Below, one piece after another: positions 10,578-22,583 of a stretch of DNA of 64,000 nt. Position numbers and translations under genes: made by a program. This stretch comes from Massospora cicadina (Eukaryota > Entomophthoromycota > Entomophthoromycetes > Entomophthorales > Entomophthoraceae), in the NCBI GenBank assembly GCA_022478985.1, contig JAKSZP010009234.1, positions 221,433 to 285,432 of the forward strand. Reading direction: 5' to 3'. The notes under the pieces were generated by a model. It saw only the letters and a program-made list of their open reading frames with translations, searched no databases and had not been told where the DNA came from. Position 1 is the first letter of the stretch. Every line of letters begins with the position of its first letter.

Positions 10578-11470
10578 TTGGAGGAGTTGGCATCTTCTTT
10601 TGATGCAGCTTCAGCTAGTATGCTACCAGAACATTCCGAGTTTGATTGTGAATTTAAACTTACTGTGGATCTGGTGCGTATTTCTTCCCCCATATACCCA
10701 TTGACTGCCCGGGAGGAAGAGGTTTTAGATGTATGGGTGAAGGAGCAGTTGGCCAAAGGTGCCATCTTACAGCGTACCTCCCCTGTTTGCTCCCCACTTC
10801 TCTTTTCTGGAGAAGGCTGATGGACTTTATGTCCGTGTGTCAATTATGGAAACTTCAACAATGTGACTGTACCCGACCTCCATCACATCCCATTGGATTC
10901 CCAGATTGCACGCTATGTGGAAAAGGCAAAGGTCTTCTTCAAGCTGGAATGCCTCGATGCATTCAATCAAATCCGGATAAAGAAGGGCCAGGAATGGTTA
11001 ACTGCATTCCGCACCTGAAAAGGAATTTTCCAGTTCTGGGTTATGCCATTTGGGCTTAAGAATGCCCCTGCCATCTTTCAAAGCTGCATTGATGTTGCGT
11101 TGGGAGACTTATTGGGGGTATGTGCAGTTGCCTACATGGATGACATTCTGGTGTTTTCCCCCTAAGCATGAGTCACATGCAGTACACCTTTGACAAGTAT
11201 TGGAGAGATTGAGGGCCGCTTGCCTTACCCTCAAGATTAGTAAATGAGAATTCTTCAAATCCCAATTTACTTTTCTGGGCAACGTCGTTTTTGACCATGG
11301 CCATATGATAACTCCAGACAAAGAGAGGGCTATTTGTGAGTGGCCTACCCCCACCTCTGTCAAGGAACTGAGGAGCTTTTTGGGGACGTGTACGTTCCTC
11401 AAGAAGTTCACACCCAATCTCTCCGAGGTGGCAGCCCTCTTATATAAGGCCAGCGGTGCCAAGGTGCTTC
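10578..11470 (+). pseudogene. G1 reverse transcriptase
   Basis: Starts with the typical pre-RT segment PLTAREEEVLDVWVKEQL (10704-10757). Then, across a frameshift near 10810, come CVNYGNFN (usually CVDYRxLN), LECLDAFNQIRI (motif A), WVMPFGLKNAPAIFQ and the active site AYMDDILVFS with YMDD at 11133-11144. A stop interrupts the frame near 11016, and there are more frameshifts after 11165. Copies element RNA into DNA. The catalytic Asp pair is intact although the frame is not. Confidence 0.88.
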
Positions 11471-11471
11471 A

Positions 11472-12068
11472 GTGGTCCCCATTTTGGAGGATGCTTTTCA
11501 AGCGGTGAAGTGCACCTTGTTATCCACATCCGTCCTTCGTCATGTTGACCCTACAAAGGAGTTCATTGTGTCCTCAGATGCTTCCAACCTCACCTTTTTG
11601 GCTGCCCTGTTACAGGTGGGTGAAGATGGGTCTGAGCATCCAGTGGGATATTTTTCTAGGAAGTTGTCTCTACATGAGTTAAATTACGCCGTATATGACA
11701 AGGAGTTATTAGCAGTGGTGGAGGCGCTGATTTACTGGCGTCACCACTTACATGGCTCTTCCCAACCATTCTGGGTATGCACAGACCACCGAGCCCTGTT
11801 GTACTACCATGCTCCACATGTTCTAACACCACGACAGACCTGTTGGAATAAGACCATTGCCCTATTTACATTTTCCTATGAGTTCACCAAGGGCAAGGAG
11901 AATGGTTTGGCGGAAGCTTTGAGCCGCAACCCTGCTTTGGCTCCCAATCCAAAGGAGGTAGAGATTCACAACACCCAGTTGATGATTCCACCGAGTATGA
12001 TTCTACCTCAACTTCCTAAGTCCCTGGTACAGACGCCAGCGCTCATGCCTCTGGAAAATGCAGCATAA
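11472..12068 (+). pseudogene. G1 RNase H domain
   Basis: The frame reads FIVSSDASNLTFLAALLQV, then HPVGYFSRKLSLHELNYAVYD and KELLAVVEALIYWRHHL, then CTDHRALLYY and KGKENGLAEALSRNP, the standard gypsy RNase H layout (DAS, E, TDH, and D replaced by E in the A(D/E)ALSR box). It degrades RNA in the RNA-DNA hybrid. This stretch is uninterrupted for 198 residues. Confidence 0.88.
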
Positions 12069-12074
12069 TATAGT

Positions 12075-13175
12075 ATGTTTAGAAAGGTAGTTCTTTCTCA
12101 GCCGTTATCAGCTGAATATGCTGTTGTTCTCGCTAAGATCGCCCTGAATCAGGAGGACTTATCCAGGGGTTATCACGTGAAGGATGAGATGGTGTGGTTT
12201 CAGGGTCGCCTATGGGTTCCTGCTAAACCACTGCGCCTGGAGATCATCCAGGACCATAATGACGGAATCACTGTTGGTCATCATGGGAAAGCAAAGACCT
12301 TGGAGTTGATACGACGCACTTACGATTGGAAGGGCTTGCCTGTTCAGGTAGGGCGGTACTGTAAAGAGTGCCTGATCTGCAATTAAATGAAACCCAATAA
12401 GCAAACTTTAGCAGGGTTGCTGGTACCAGTCCAAAAGGCTGAAGGGCCCTGGACTTCCTTATCAGTGGATTTCATTGTGGAGTTACCCGTTTCAGATGGG
12501 TATTATGCAATCATGGTGGTGGTGGACCGCTTTACAAAGTTCGCCCACTTTATTCCTTGCAGAACAACTATAACTGCTGCTGAAATGGCTAGGCTCTTCG
12601 TTGCCCATGTATTTGCGCTTCATGGGGTTCCTCAAGAAATCATTAGTGACTGGGGACCCCAATTTACCTCCGTCTTTTGGGAAGAGTTGTGTAAAACTCT
12701 TCAGATTCGCCACTGCCGTTCAACTGCTTATCACCCCCAATCAGATGGGCAGACTGAGCGAGTGAAACATTGCTTGGAACAATTTCTGCGTTGTTACACC
12801 ACCGCAGACCATTCAGATTGGGTTCCTCACCTTCCTATAGCCCAGTTTAGTTATAACAACTCTTTGCATTCATCAATTGGTTGTTCACCCTTTTTTGCTA
12901 ACCATGGCTTTAACCCTGCTTTTAGCATGGAACCATGCTGTGGTTCCAAAGTGGAAGCGGTGCTGGACTTTGACAAGACTATCAAGAAGGTCCACCAGGG
13001 GGTGTCCACAAGTTTGGAGGCGGATATGCTGATTTATAAGGAGAATGCTGAGGGAAAGCGCCAAGTGGGTTCAGCATACAAGAAAGGGGACCTCGTGATG
13101 CTTGATGCTTGCAACATCCCTATCAAGCAGCCATGCAAAAGCTGGGTCCAAAGAGGATTGGTCCTTACCGTGTAG
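12075..13175 (+). pseudogene. G1 integrase (HHCC finger and DD35E core)
   Basis: The zinc-binding part (12075-12386) has the H-H pair around VGHHGKAKT and the C-C pair YCKECLIC, then a premature TAA at 12384-12386. The core resumes at 12387. Catalytic residues counted from that Met are Asp28 (SVDFIVELP), Asp88 (IISDWGPQF) and Glu124 (DGQTERV), with exactly 35 residues between the last two. It joins element DNA to the genome. Core reading is open to 13175, after which a frameshift leads to the chromodomain frame. Confidence 0.9.
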
Positions 13176-13603
13176 TTAGAAAGGTGGGACATGCCTCATA
13201 CCAGTTGGATCTTCCCTCCACATTTCGGATCTTCTCCATCTTTCATGAAAGCAAGTTGACATTGTTTGAGGGCCCTCCTCCTGTGACTCCTGAGGCTTAT
13301 CTTGTGGATGGGGCACCAGAATGGGAAGTGGAGGAAATAGTAGCCTCCCACCGGGTTAAGCGACGCCTTGAGTACCTGGTATCCTGGAAAGGGTTTGACG
13401 CAGCAGAGAACAGTTGGGTGCCAGCATGGGATTGTGTACATGCCCAAGACCTGATCAAATCTTTCCATAATCTATTTCCTGAGGCTGCAGGATCTCAGCC
13501 CAAGCCGGCCGTTGCTGCTATGAAGTTGCCACCAGCACATAAGAACTTCTCCTTAGCAAACGCCCCTGGAGGGGGGTGGAGCACAAGAAGGAGGAGAGGG
13601 TAA
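13109..13603 (+). pseudogene. G1 integrase C-terminus with chromodomain
   Basis: In the frame from 13109, GPYRVVRKVGHASYQLDLP is the gypsy integrase GPY/F module. It is followed by WEVEEIVASHRVKRRLEYLV, WKGFDAAENSWVPAWD, a classical chromodomain. Chromodomains of chromoviruses guide insertion to marked heterochromatin, which fits the nested, repeat-dense setting. The frame ends just before the 3' LTR. Confidence 0.9.
13584..13603 (+). promoter_or_regulatory. Polypurine tract of G1
   Basis: The purine-rich run GAAGGAGGAGAGGG followed by TAA directly abuts the 3' LTR at 13604, the expected site of plus-strand priming. Confidence 0.7.
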
Positions 13604-14497
13604 TGTCATGGTTAGATGACTTTATAGTAGTAACAGATGCTAAAGACAAGGCTGGGCGACAGGAGGCCCAGAAGGTGAAACTTCAGGCTCTTCCTGACCT
13701 GAGACACAGCTTAGATCAACGCTGGGTGCAAGCCAAGCATGCCCATGTTGATTCTAATGGGGTGCAAAACGCCCAGCCTCTGATCTCGTCCCAGGCACTA
13801 AAACGAATGATTTATGTTATGAACAAAGATGGTTTGATTTGGTTGATTGGAGAGCAAGGGTTCAAGTCCCGCTCAAGTTATGAAATTTTAGGCTCAGGTA
13901 AAATATGGCTTCAATTGATTACTCAAGTGAAGGCACTTTCGGTGTATTTTACTAAAATGGACAGAAGCATTCGTTTATTGAAGCGTCAAGGCTTGGGTGC
14001 ACTTCTGCAGAACCTGATTTTCCCTGGCCCACTTTAAATATGTTTTTGCGACCAACATTCCTTGTTGGTTGACTTTTCTTAAATAAAAATACCCATTTTT
14101 TTACATTTTTACTTATGTTTCCTTGGGCTAACTTGGTGGAGGACCTCTTCAGGGGGTCTCCAACTATGTGGGCCACTACCTTCTATTGCAATTTACCAAA
14201 ATACCAGGTGCTCCCTTGGGCCGCCCAGGTCCCCTCCAGATTGAGGCACCCAAGGCCCCTGACGCCAAGTTACATTTGATTATGGACTCCCCTCTGGGGT
14301 CCACTCAAGCTGTGATATTCCTGTCTTACCTGGTACTTTATGTTGCGCTTTACACTCTTGCCTGGGGTGCCTTTGTCACAGGCACCGTTTGAGGTGCCTT
14401 CCTTCCCATTCTTCTAACGGCTAGTTCCCTAACAATGTGGGTTTGCATCCTACATCACCTTGCTGGGAACGAGAGAGTTACAGACACTCTCTTGACA
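13604..14497 (+). repeat. 3' LTR of G1
   Basis: Same length as the 5' LTR, starting TGTCATGG and ending CTCTCTTGACA. By eye about 30 substitutions and small indels separate the two. Confidence 0.93.
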
Positions 14498-15926
14498 ATT
14501 TCTATATTGTTGCCAAAACCAGAAAAATAATCAGGATTTTTATAAAGTTCTGACTCTGTTAGTATGCCTATCTAAATAAAAGCTTAATATTTTAAGCAAC
14601 AAAACTATAAGAAAATATAGGAACTAGAAAAATTTTATGGAGATATTAAACATTAACTACTTATAAGAATGCCTTTATAATTATCTTACACTGTTTATAA
14701 TATATTTTAAGAAAAGCTTATAAAGCCTTATTATAGTGTATCACTGATAAAGTAAGATCTGATATATTATATTTATAAACAGCTTCTATGTAAAAATAGA
14801 CTCTTTTAAATAATCCACAAAGGGTTGGGTAACTAGAGACAAGTTGGGGGCTATAGCGCTGACATAACTCAAGATAAACACCTTTATATCACTTTATAAG
14901 TTTTTGAAGGAATAATTCTTGTAGTTGAAGCAAACATGCTTTAATATACTAAAATCTCTTGAAACCAGGATAGAGTGTAGAGGGAGATACTTTAATTTTA
15001 TAGCTCACAAATAAATTTAGTCCTTGTATGAGTAAATCTTTCATGGCATCTGTTGGCCAAGCATGGTTAAAGAACATCTAAAATTAAATATATCTTTTTT
15101 TTAGCACTAGATGGTAAAATTAAATATATCTTTAATTTTAAATCACAACTTTATTATGAGTTCTTGTTAGGTCAATAAAAACAGACAGAGGAACTCAAAG
15201 TCATTTAGCTTCTTGAAATATTCACAAACTTATAATGTCATAACTCATTGTAATATAAAAAATACTGTCAAAGTATTATGAATTTTTATTCCTTTGAACA
15301 AGTTCTATAGTGACAATTTTCTGGCTATTCTATTGGCAATGACTCCAAAATTTACCAATTATACCTTAGATTATGACCTAAACTTTGGTGTTTATAACCT
15401 AAATACTTTACTATCTATGTTCAATACATTGTTAATTGACTGTTGACTCACCATCCCAGTAACACCAGTATGCTCAACCTTTTAGTTATAAAATACTGCT
15501 ATGCCAAAATAATGATTTATCTGTAAAACTCTCTATCCTCTCAGTTGCTGCATTATAAACCTAGAATAAAGGATTTAAACTAATTTATTAAAGTAGACTC
15601 TAAGACTTCAAAATAGCCTGTTTATAGCTACCATGGAACTTTTACATTGCTGATTATCTAACTTAATCTCTATTTTTGTCAGCAATATTTATAGATTATA
15701 GACTGTTTTTTACTATTCTAACTCTCTCATTTATTCTGTATCTAGATAATTATATACCTTTTATATTGTTTGCACTAATAGCTTTTTAAACTTTGCATAT
15801 AGGTCCTTATTTACTTCAACTCATTTAAAAATATATAATTGTAAGCCAAATGATCAGCAATTTTATCTAATCTTTTAACCTCTTTTCAGTGGAAGACTTT
15901 ATGATTATAAGAAGCTTATAAATATC

Positions 15927-16241
15927 AAGAATTTCTGGGGGTGGAAGGCGAGTCGGTAGGGTGTACGGCTACCAACCTGAAGGTTGCGGGTTCGATTCCC
16001 GCCCTTCGCACATCGATCGGGGTGCCAGCCGAAGGAAACTATTGGCGGTTAGTAGGTATAATAACACGAAAACCTTACCCATGACGTAACCAGAAAAATC
16101 CGAGTCCCGATCCGGAGGTGAAAAAACTTTCTACGACAGAGTTGACCCTGCTCAGGTTTCATGTCGATACTTTCTCTATTTCGGTAATGTCCGTCCCCCG
16201 GTCGGCTTGCCTCGAATAAATAAAATAAAAGAATTTCTGGG
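15927..16241 (+). mobile_element. SINE1: well-preserved tRNA-derived SINE with 13-bp target-site duplication
   Basis: The body is 15940-16228 (289 bp). The flanking perfect repeat AAGAATTTCTGGG is at 15927-15939 and 16229-16241. The head (about 15940-16012) is tRNA-like: A box AGGCGAGTCGGTAGG at 15946-15960, an anticodon-loop-like CTACCAA, B box GGTTCGATTCC at 15989-15999 inside a perfect GCGGG/CCCGC T stem, ending CCTTCGCA. The body (16013-16183) is unique in the window. The 3' tail (16184-16228) reads ATGTCCGTCCCCCGGTCGGC then TTGCCTCGAATAAATAAAAT and matches the LINE tails. It stands out by its higher G+C in A+T-rich surroundings. Confidence 0.9.
15940..16012 (+). other. tRNA-like head of SINE1
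   Basis: The T arm is perfect and the A and B boxes are near consensus. The 5' side (GGTGGAAG) does not pair with the 3' side (CCTTCGC), and the anticodon stem is poor, so this is a tRNA-derived promoter and not a working tRNA gene. The anticodon position reads ACC; the parent tRNA is uncertain. Confidence 0.75.
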
Positions 16242-17115
16242 TTGTAACTAAAAATTTATATATTTTTATAGAAAAGCCCTAATAAAATAAAGAAAAACAC
16301 AGATGGCACCTTATCTTTAAGCTCTGTACCAGTGCTTGAATACTATAAACCTAATTGAGCTTTATTTTTATCTGCATATAAGATTTTGGTGTGTTTGTTT
16401 ACCAAATACAAACTATTTTGTATAAAAATGTGGGTTTTACCAATACATGAGTATCTATGGAAGAATATTAGAAATCAGGTCTACTATAATCTATATAAGA
16501 TGATAAAAAGATACAAAATCATAACTTTTTATCAACATCTTTATAAGATTATAAAATACTAATCTATTGGCAAAAAATTACTCTTCTCTTTAAAAAACAT
16601 TTTATTTCATCAATAATCATAGTTGCTAGTATTTAGAGTAGATTATTGATCTATTAAGAGATAAAACTTGTTTTTTACAAAAAAGCAATTAAGCTAAAAC
16701 TAAACTTACTGCTATTTAAGCTATACGCATCTATAATTTTCAACTTAGCTTACATCACATTGCCTTATTAACTAAAAATAATCAATTATAGTATATAAAT
16801 GATTTTTATATATTAAATTAAAGCATAGGATAGCTTTTTGTTGTTTTTTTAGCAATAAACTGTATATAAAAGCTTTTTTGTCTTGTTTACTTTCATCTCT
16901 ATAAAAATACTTACTTTGTTTATATTTTACATATTATAAAAGCACCTATATAATTTTAGCAGCACAGATCCTCTCATAATAACTTATACTATAGGCTCAA
17001 TATTTGTGAGATTTGATCTAAACCACATGAACAATTTTTATTTAGAAGTTAGTATATTTTACTAATGTGAAACTGAGGCTTTAATTGATCTTGCCCTTAT
17101 GCTAATTTTAATCTA

Positions 17116-17155
17116 TTTTATTTGTATGAGGATGGCTGACCAGGGGACAGACACA
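17116..17155 (-). repeat. 3' tail of LINE-B, shared with SINEs
   Basis: The minus strand reads CTGTCCCCTGGTCAGCCATC then CTCATACAAATAAAAT, aligning with the tails of SINE1, SINE2, SINE3, LINE2 and elements A and C. In tail-recognising LINEs this is where the RT starts copying. Confidence 0.75.
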
Positions 17156-17314
17156 TCCGATATGTAGGAGAAAAGAGGAGGCGGAAAGAACAGAAGCGGG
17201 AAGAGAGAGCAAAGCAAAAAAAAGAGAACAATAAATATGACTTGGCACACTTTTGTGTGTCTGAGGGGCCACGGGTGGTGGGTGACTAGACCTTGAGTGG
17301 CATGGCGACCCTGG

Positions 17315-19744
17315 CTAGTAGGGTGTACCGCCTATGGAGACAGTGAGGTTTTCAGTGTCATATCGGAGGAACCAGATTGGAATCCATGTACCCATCTGTT
17401 TCTTCCATTTGTGTTGTAGTGAGCCAAACAGGCAGGCTTGGAAAGTGGTCAGCCAAATGGCTGTGGAACCTGACGATGGTTTAGTTAAAGTTGTGGAAGA
17501 TCCTGTTGAAAGCGTCAAGGGTAATTGTGTGAATAGACCATATTGCAATGCACACAATTAGGGCCCTCAGTGTCTGGGGGATAGGTGATGCCATGTTTAG
17601 TGCCATGATATCACGGGATAGTCGGAATTTGGTTGTAGGTGATTGTTGAAACAAGTGCATCACGTTGGCCCAGATATGCGCAGATGGCGGGCATTCTTCC
17701 AAGCGGTGTGCTAGTGTGTTGGGTCCGCCACAGATGGCGCATGTCTTGAACATTGAGAAAGTACGGTCAGCTGTTCTGTATGTGCGGCGCATGTATCGCC
17801 ACATTGTGGAGCATACTTGTGGGGATAGGAGGGGACAGGTGACGATGTTCCACACCTGTTTTTGGGTTTGTAGGTCATATGGGATGTCTTGGTGGTCTAG
17901 GTAGTCAATCCTGGACAGAGGGAAAGGTGGTAATGGTTGGGCGCATTAGCCACCGTTTGTCCTCTGTGGAGTTGCACATATCCAGTTTGGGGTGAGTGTC
18001 TTCAGATTGCTGTACATATGAGAAACTCCAATTTCCTTGTCTTAGGTTGTATAGGATACTTTTGAAATACCGATTGGTGTTATGTGGTCCAGTGGCGTTT
18101 GGGTGTGTTACAAGGTACTTCATCAGGGTCTTCAGGTTGGAGGGGGACCTCAGATGTAGTGCCCTTGCAAAATTGGTTTGGGCTGCCTTAGCCCAGTGGA
18201 GGGATGGTGGGTTGCGTGACGTCGTGGAGGCTATCCATGCACCTAGGATTTTCGTTGCTCTTTCCGTGATGTTGAGCAGCCCCATCCCGCCTTTCTTCTG
18301 TGGGCCGTACATGGTCTCCAGCCTGATAGGTGCACAGTAGCCCGACCATAGTCAGTTCTACAGGAGCTTGTAAACTGCGTCAGTGAAGTTGGCAGAGAAG
18401 GGGATCGCATGGGCAGCAAACCATAGCTTTGATAGGATCAGGGAGTTGGCTAATACAATTCTTCCAGTTAGGTTGGCTTTATTCCTTCGCATACATGTCA
18501 TTCTTTTTATAATTTTGTCCAAGATGTTGATTTTTATGGTGTCAAGAGAATATCCACCAGCTTCTAGCCATATGCCCAGATGGCGGACTGGGTCAGTGGC
18601 GGAGTGGGGTGCAAAGGGTAAGCACAGTGGTTTTATTGGCTTGGGTCTTTGTTGTGTGGTTAGGTGTGTGGTTGGTTGGTTTCTGTGGTGTGGGGGTGGG
18701 GCCCAGTTTGAGCTGAATTTGCCCATTACAATTATCTCTGTTTTCTGTTTGTTCAGCATGGCGTTGCTCACTGACTCATATTGGTAAATGATGCGCTCAA
18801 TCGTCCTGGCATCCCTATTGCCTGAGATTCCAATGATGCAGTCATCAGTGAAAGCGAGCATTTTGGTTGGTGGTTGTCCCTCCAACCTGATTCCGGTAAG
18901 CTTTGAGTTTGCAATGCGGAGAAGGGGGTCAAGGGTGAAATTGTATAGTAGGGGGCTAAGTGGGTCACCTTGTTTGAGGCCCCTTTGGGGGGTGATGGTG
19001 TCGGTTAGGAAGCCTGGGCCTCTGATTGCAAACTTGGCTGAGCGCGTTAGGAGGAGCGCCCAGTTTATAAAGTGGGGTGTTAAGTTGAAGGCCTTCAGAC
19101 ATTGTTCTAGGTATCCTTAGTGTACTCGGTCATATGCTTTCTTTTAGTCCAGGAAAGCAAGGAGCCTGTGGGGTTGGCTTGGCAGATATTGGCAACTGTG
19201 TGGATGTTATCCCAAATTGAGCGGTTTGGGATGAAACCAAATCGATGGTGTGAGAGGGTTGTCTGGGCAATGCAACCCAGACGTTTGGCTAAATTTTAGT
19301 TAGTATTTTTGTATTGGTATTGGCGGAGCAATTGGGCGCCAGTTGTTCAAATCTGCCTGGTCTCCTTTTTTGAAGAGTGTGACCACATATGCATCTTGGC
19401 CACCAGGTAGAAGGGCTGTGTCTTCCAGGCACTTATTCATAGTTGCTAGTAGTATTGGTGCGATATGTTTGAAGTATTTTTGAAAAATTCATATGGGAGG
19501 CCATCAGGCCCAGGGCACAAGTTGTGTGGGGTTGATCTTATTACCTCCCATAGTTCATCTTTTGTTATGGGTGCTGCCAGGTCTGGTTGGACAGCTATGG
19601 TGTTGATATTGGAAGATGATAAGAATTTTCAATTTTGTTGGGTGATGCAAAATCCGCCGTGTACAGGTCAGTGTAAAATCGGTGTAATTCAGCTGATAAT
19701 TCCGATGGTGTGGATGCCATTGTGTCATCCATTCAGTGGACCTG
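17315..19744 (-). pseudogene. LINE-B ORF2, C-terminal part: RT and Cys/His finger
   Basis: On the minus strand from 19744: FYTDLYT, then CPGPDGLPYEFFKKYFKHIA, TLFKKGDQADLNNWRPIA, KKAYDRVH near 19140, and the active site LAFTDDCIIGI at about 18830-18860 (FTDD in place of the usual FADD, as in LINE2). It continues to 17905-18312 (YGPQKKGGMGLLNI and related) and to a C-terminal zf-RVT-like finger CAICGGPNTLAHRLEECP at about 17700-17760, followed by an Ile/Trp-rich helix. Several stops and frameshifts break it. Copies the LINE RNA at the nicked target. Confidence 0.85.
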
Positions 19745-19839
19745 GAACTTTTCTTTCTCGTTGCAATCACTATTGCAACCTATTCAATTCAAGACTGAAT
19801 CTAGTTTGATAATCTCACAGAGGAGATTAGTCTGCGCCC

Positions 19840-20950
19840 ATGTCAGGGAGCAGTTGGGCAAGCAAGGTAAGAGGAGCAGGTGGAAGGCCCGCGGCCTCCA
19901 ACGTTTTAAAACGCCCTGGAGAATCTGGCGGAATAGACAAAATCTTAAAAAACTGGTGGTCATGATTTCCCCAGAGCTACTCGCATGGCAAGCATGATGC
20001 AACCAGTACATCTACACGCCACACTCCAAACCACTTTTGTTGGTGGAATTCGGAGTCCACGTGTATCTGGACATCCAAAAAATGGCCTTATGGGAAAAAT
20101 TTTGTGAAGATGTACACAAAATTTTCCCGACCGCGGTGTATGTTGCACCTCACTCCATGTCACGCGGTTGGCTGGACTTAGGTTTCAAGAGCAAAAAAGC
20201 AGCAGATGAGGCTGCAGCGGTGCGCGTAGTGGTCAACCTCCCTGAAGGACAACGGGTCATTGAAACCAAATGCACCAGATGTACAAAATAAAACCAAATT
20301 TTCCTCACGTTTGACTTTTTGCCTACTACGGTAAAACGTGACATTTTTAAAACAACACCTGAAAGATGGTCTCGCCATATACAGCAAAATTCAATCTTTC
20401 AAAATGTAACACTTCACACTGATGCCACACCTGTGCACCGGCAAAGCCATCGCAGTTCTGACTCCAACTGAGGAGATCGTGAAGGACCTAACCCAGATCC
20501 CGCACTCCACTTTTATTGATATCGCAGGGCATACCACCCACCCATTCTGGGTGACCGTGGACAGCACGCCCCCCATTTGCACCCACTGTGACACGTTCAG
20601 CCACAAGGCGCATGCATGCCCCATCAAGGAGGGCGTCACATTCCAAGAGCACCCCTTGGCGGCCATGGCCAATAGAGAGGTGTACTACGAACCAACTGCA
20701 AGCACCAAGGAGGCTTTCCCATGGGGAGCACAAGGCTGCTACCTATAGGTAAAGCCTATCTCCCCGCAAGAACGGAAGAAGGCTAAGCAGGCTCATAGGT
20801 CCGCGGCCAAGGAAACGGCCAAGGCCACCACCATTATCCCACACTCACAACGCCAGGAGGACATGGAAACCTTTGCGGTGGAAGCAATTTGGGAATCCAT
20901 CAACCAATCAGATTGGGAAGCCCATGCTGAGCAGGCCACTCAATCTGAGG
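19840..20950 (+). pseudogene. LINE2 ORF1 protein (CCHC zinc knuckle)
   Basis: The ATG at 19840 gives MSGSSWASKVRGAGG, conserved in LINE1 and LINE4. A frameshift near 19940, a stop at 20289-20291 and a further frameshift near 20345 break it. In order: basic N-terminus; domain with FCEDVHKIFP, GWLDLGFKS and AADEAA; CTRC pair before the stop; segment MPHLCTGKAIAVLTP; HPFWVTV; then an intact knuckle CTHCDTFSHKAHAC (CX2CX4HX4C) at about 20577-20618; and a Lys/Ala-rich C-terminus. It is the RNA-binding partner of ORF2. The knuckle is better preserved than in LINE1. Confidence 0.85.
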
Positions 20951-21269
20951 ATCCGATGGGAGACTTAATCTCACCCAATCATTGCACCCAAGCTCCAGTT
21001 GAAACTGACTTGGGACCTATCCCAACTGAAAAATTTTTTTGACCCGCTCAATGGTGCACCGAACTCATCTGCACTACAAAAAATTTGTCCGACGTCGGGA
21101 AAACAAAAAGTGAAGGCCAAAGCCAATGTGACTCTTTCCACAAAAATTAACAAAAACCCCGATAGCATTGGTGCTACCACCCACGCTGCTGTGAAAGCCC
21201 GTGGGGACCTAGAAGAGGCTGGTGGGCCCAGGGGCCCACCCTCACACCTAAGGTGTGATGGGGAAACCT

Positions 21270-22000
21270 TCACTTTAGGGACGTTGAATATTGCCAGACT
21301 CAAGGCCTCCCCGTCCCAGGCTAGGAAACTGAGTTTTTTACAACACAATTTACCCATAGTGCCCTGACCATCCAGGAGTCCCACTGTCCACGAGGTTCTG
21401 AGGAAACTTGGAAAACAATGCTACACCCATCCCTATCCTTTTGGTCAAAGCACTGTGGGGTGCTAATTCATAAAAATAATTTTTCAAATTTGTATCCTCA
21501 AAAACATTCCTAAATGGCCAAGTGCTTGTCATCACCTTCTCGTGGGCTGACGTAGTGCATGCAATCATCAATGTTTATGCCCCAAACAGTGCACACGAGC
21601 GTCGGGAATTTTTCTCGTTGGTCAAATCCCTCCCATTACCCCCTGATTCTTTCCTAGTCGGCGACATGAACTGTTGGCTAACCTCACCAATGGACCGGTG
21701 GCCTCCCTCACCCCACACCCCACAAAGTCACATTGAACTATGCGTTCTAAAGGCCACCCTTGGGTTAATGGATGTGCTGCCGCGACATGCCCTGCTGCTC
21801 AAAAACATGACGCGTCCCCACGTCCACAACAGCCAATTAAGGTCCATGACCCACATTGACCTTATTCTAACGCCGGCGAAATTCCAACCCCACATCTCCC
21901 ACTTCAAAACAATGAAAATGGAATTCTCTGACCACCGACTGGTCTCAATAACATACCACCTACCTTCACAGTTGCTAAGGCCCCACAATTGTGCAAAATC
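21270..22000 (+). pseudogene. LINE2 ORF2, N-terminal AP-type endonuclease
   Basis: The exonuclease-endonuclease-phosphatase fold starts near TLGTLNIARLKASPSQARKL (21269-21330). Then come IQESHCPRG with the catalytic Glu across a frameshift near 21366, INVYAPN (21570), FLVGDMNCW (21651-21680, D and N of the active site), HIDLILTP (21855) and EFSDHRLVSI (21922-21951) with the catalytic Asp-His pair. This enzyme nicks the target and sets the site where LINE and SINE copies enter. Motifs are intact, frames are not. Confidence 0.88.
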
Positions 22001-22583
22001 TGCCCCTCAAGCTCGCGTCGCCAGGATTTTCCACGTGGGTGGAAGAGGCAACTTTGGCAAAAAAGTTTGTTGCCCCATTTTGCGTGGACCCCATTTCCAC
22101 ATGGGCAACTTTCAAAGAGGACACCATCCGCCATTCTCGCCATCTCTCCTCCAGATGATCACGAGCCACATCGGCGGTTATCTCGCGCGCTCTAGCAGAA
22201 TTGGCACACTTGGAGTCCAACATTCCAGCTACAGGATGCAGCCCTGCATGGGGCCGGAAGTGGGCGGAGGCAGCCACCCACCTCAACACACTCAAAAGGC
22301 AACACAAACATTGGGTTTGTGTCCAACACAGGGCCACACGCATCACTAAAGGCGACAAGTGCACTGCATATTTTTTTAAAAAAATTTCGCACCACGCCAG
22401 AGCGTGGCCTGCACACAGGTGCGAAGATTGGGCAATTCTATTGTGGATACACCGGCTGAAGTGGCAATCAAAAAGCAAAAATATTACTCTGAGTTGTACT
22501 GAGCCAAACCAATTCAGCTGGCCAAAGTGGCAGAATTTCTCAACTGAGCTCATATCCACACCATTTTCCGATACCCAGAGGTA

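Larger units (their letters stand above)
7672..14497 (+). mobile_element. G1: Ty3/gypsy LTR retrotransposon with chromodomain (chromovirus type)
   Basis: Two 894-bp direct repeats (7672-8565 and 13604-14497), both starting TGTCATGG and ending in ACA, enclose a 5.0-kb internal region. Domain order is protease, RT, RNase H, integrase, chromodomain, which is the gypsy order. The LTRs differ at roughly 30 positions by eye, so the insertion is young relative to others here. The coding region nonetheless has several frameshifts and stops. The probable target duplication is (G/A)TTTC. No gag domain is recognisable. Confidence 0.93.
14498..17091. other. A+T-rich spacer with one SINE
   Basis: Strongly A+T-rich, with no coding region apart from the SINE at 15927-16241. 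I see no other RNA gene or repeat here. Confidence 0.65.

Noticed and set aside
15940..16012. A functional tRNA gene
   Set aside because: The T arm and boxes are good, but the acceptor ends do not pair and the anticodon stem is poor; duplication and tail show that it is the head of a SINE.
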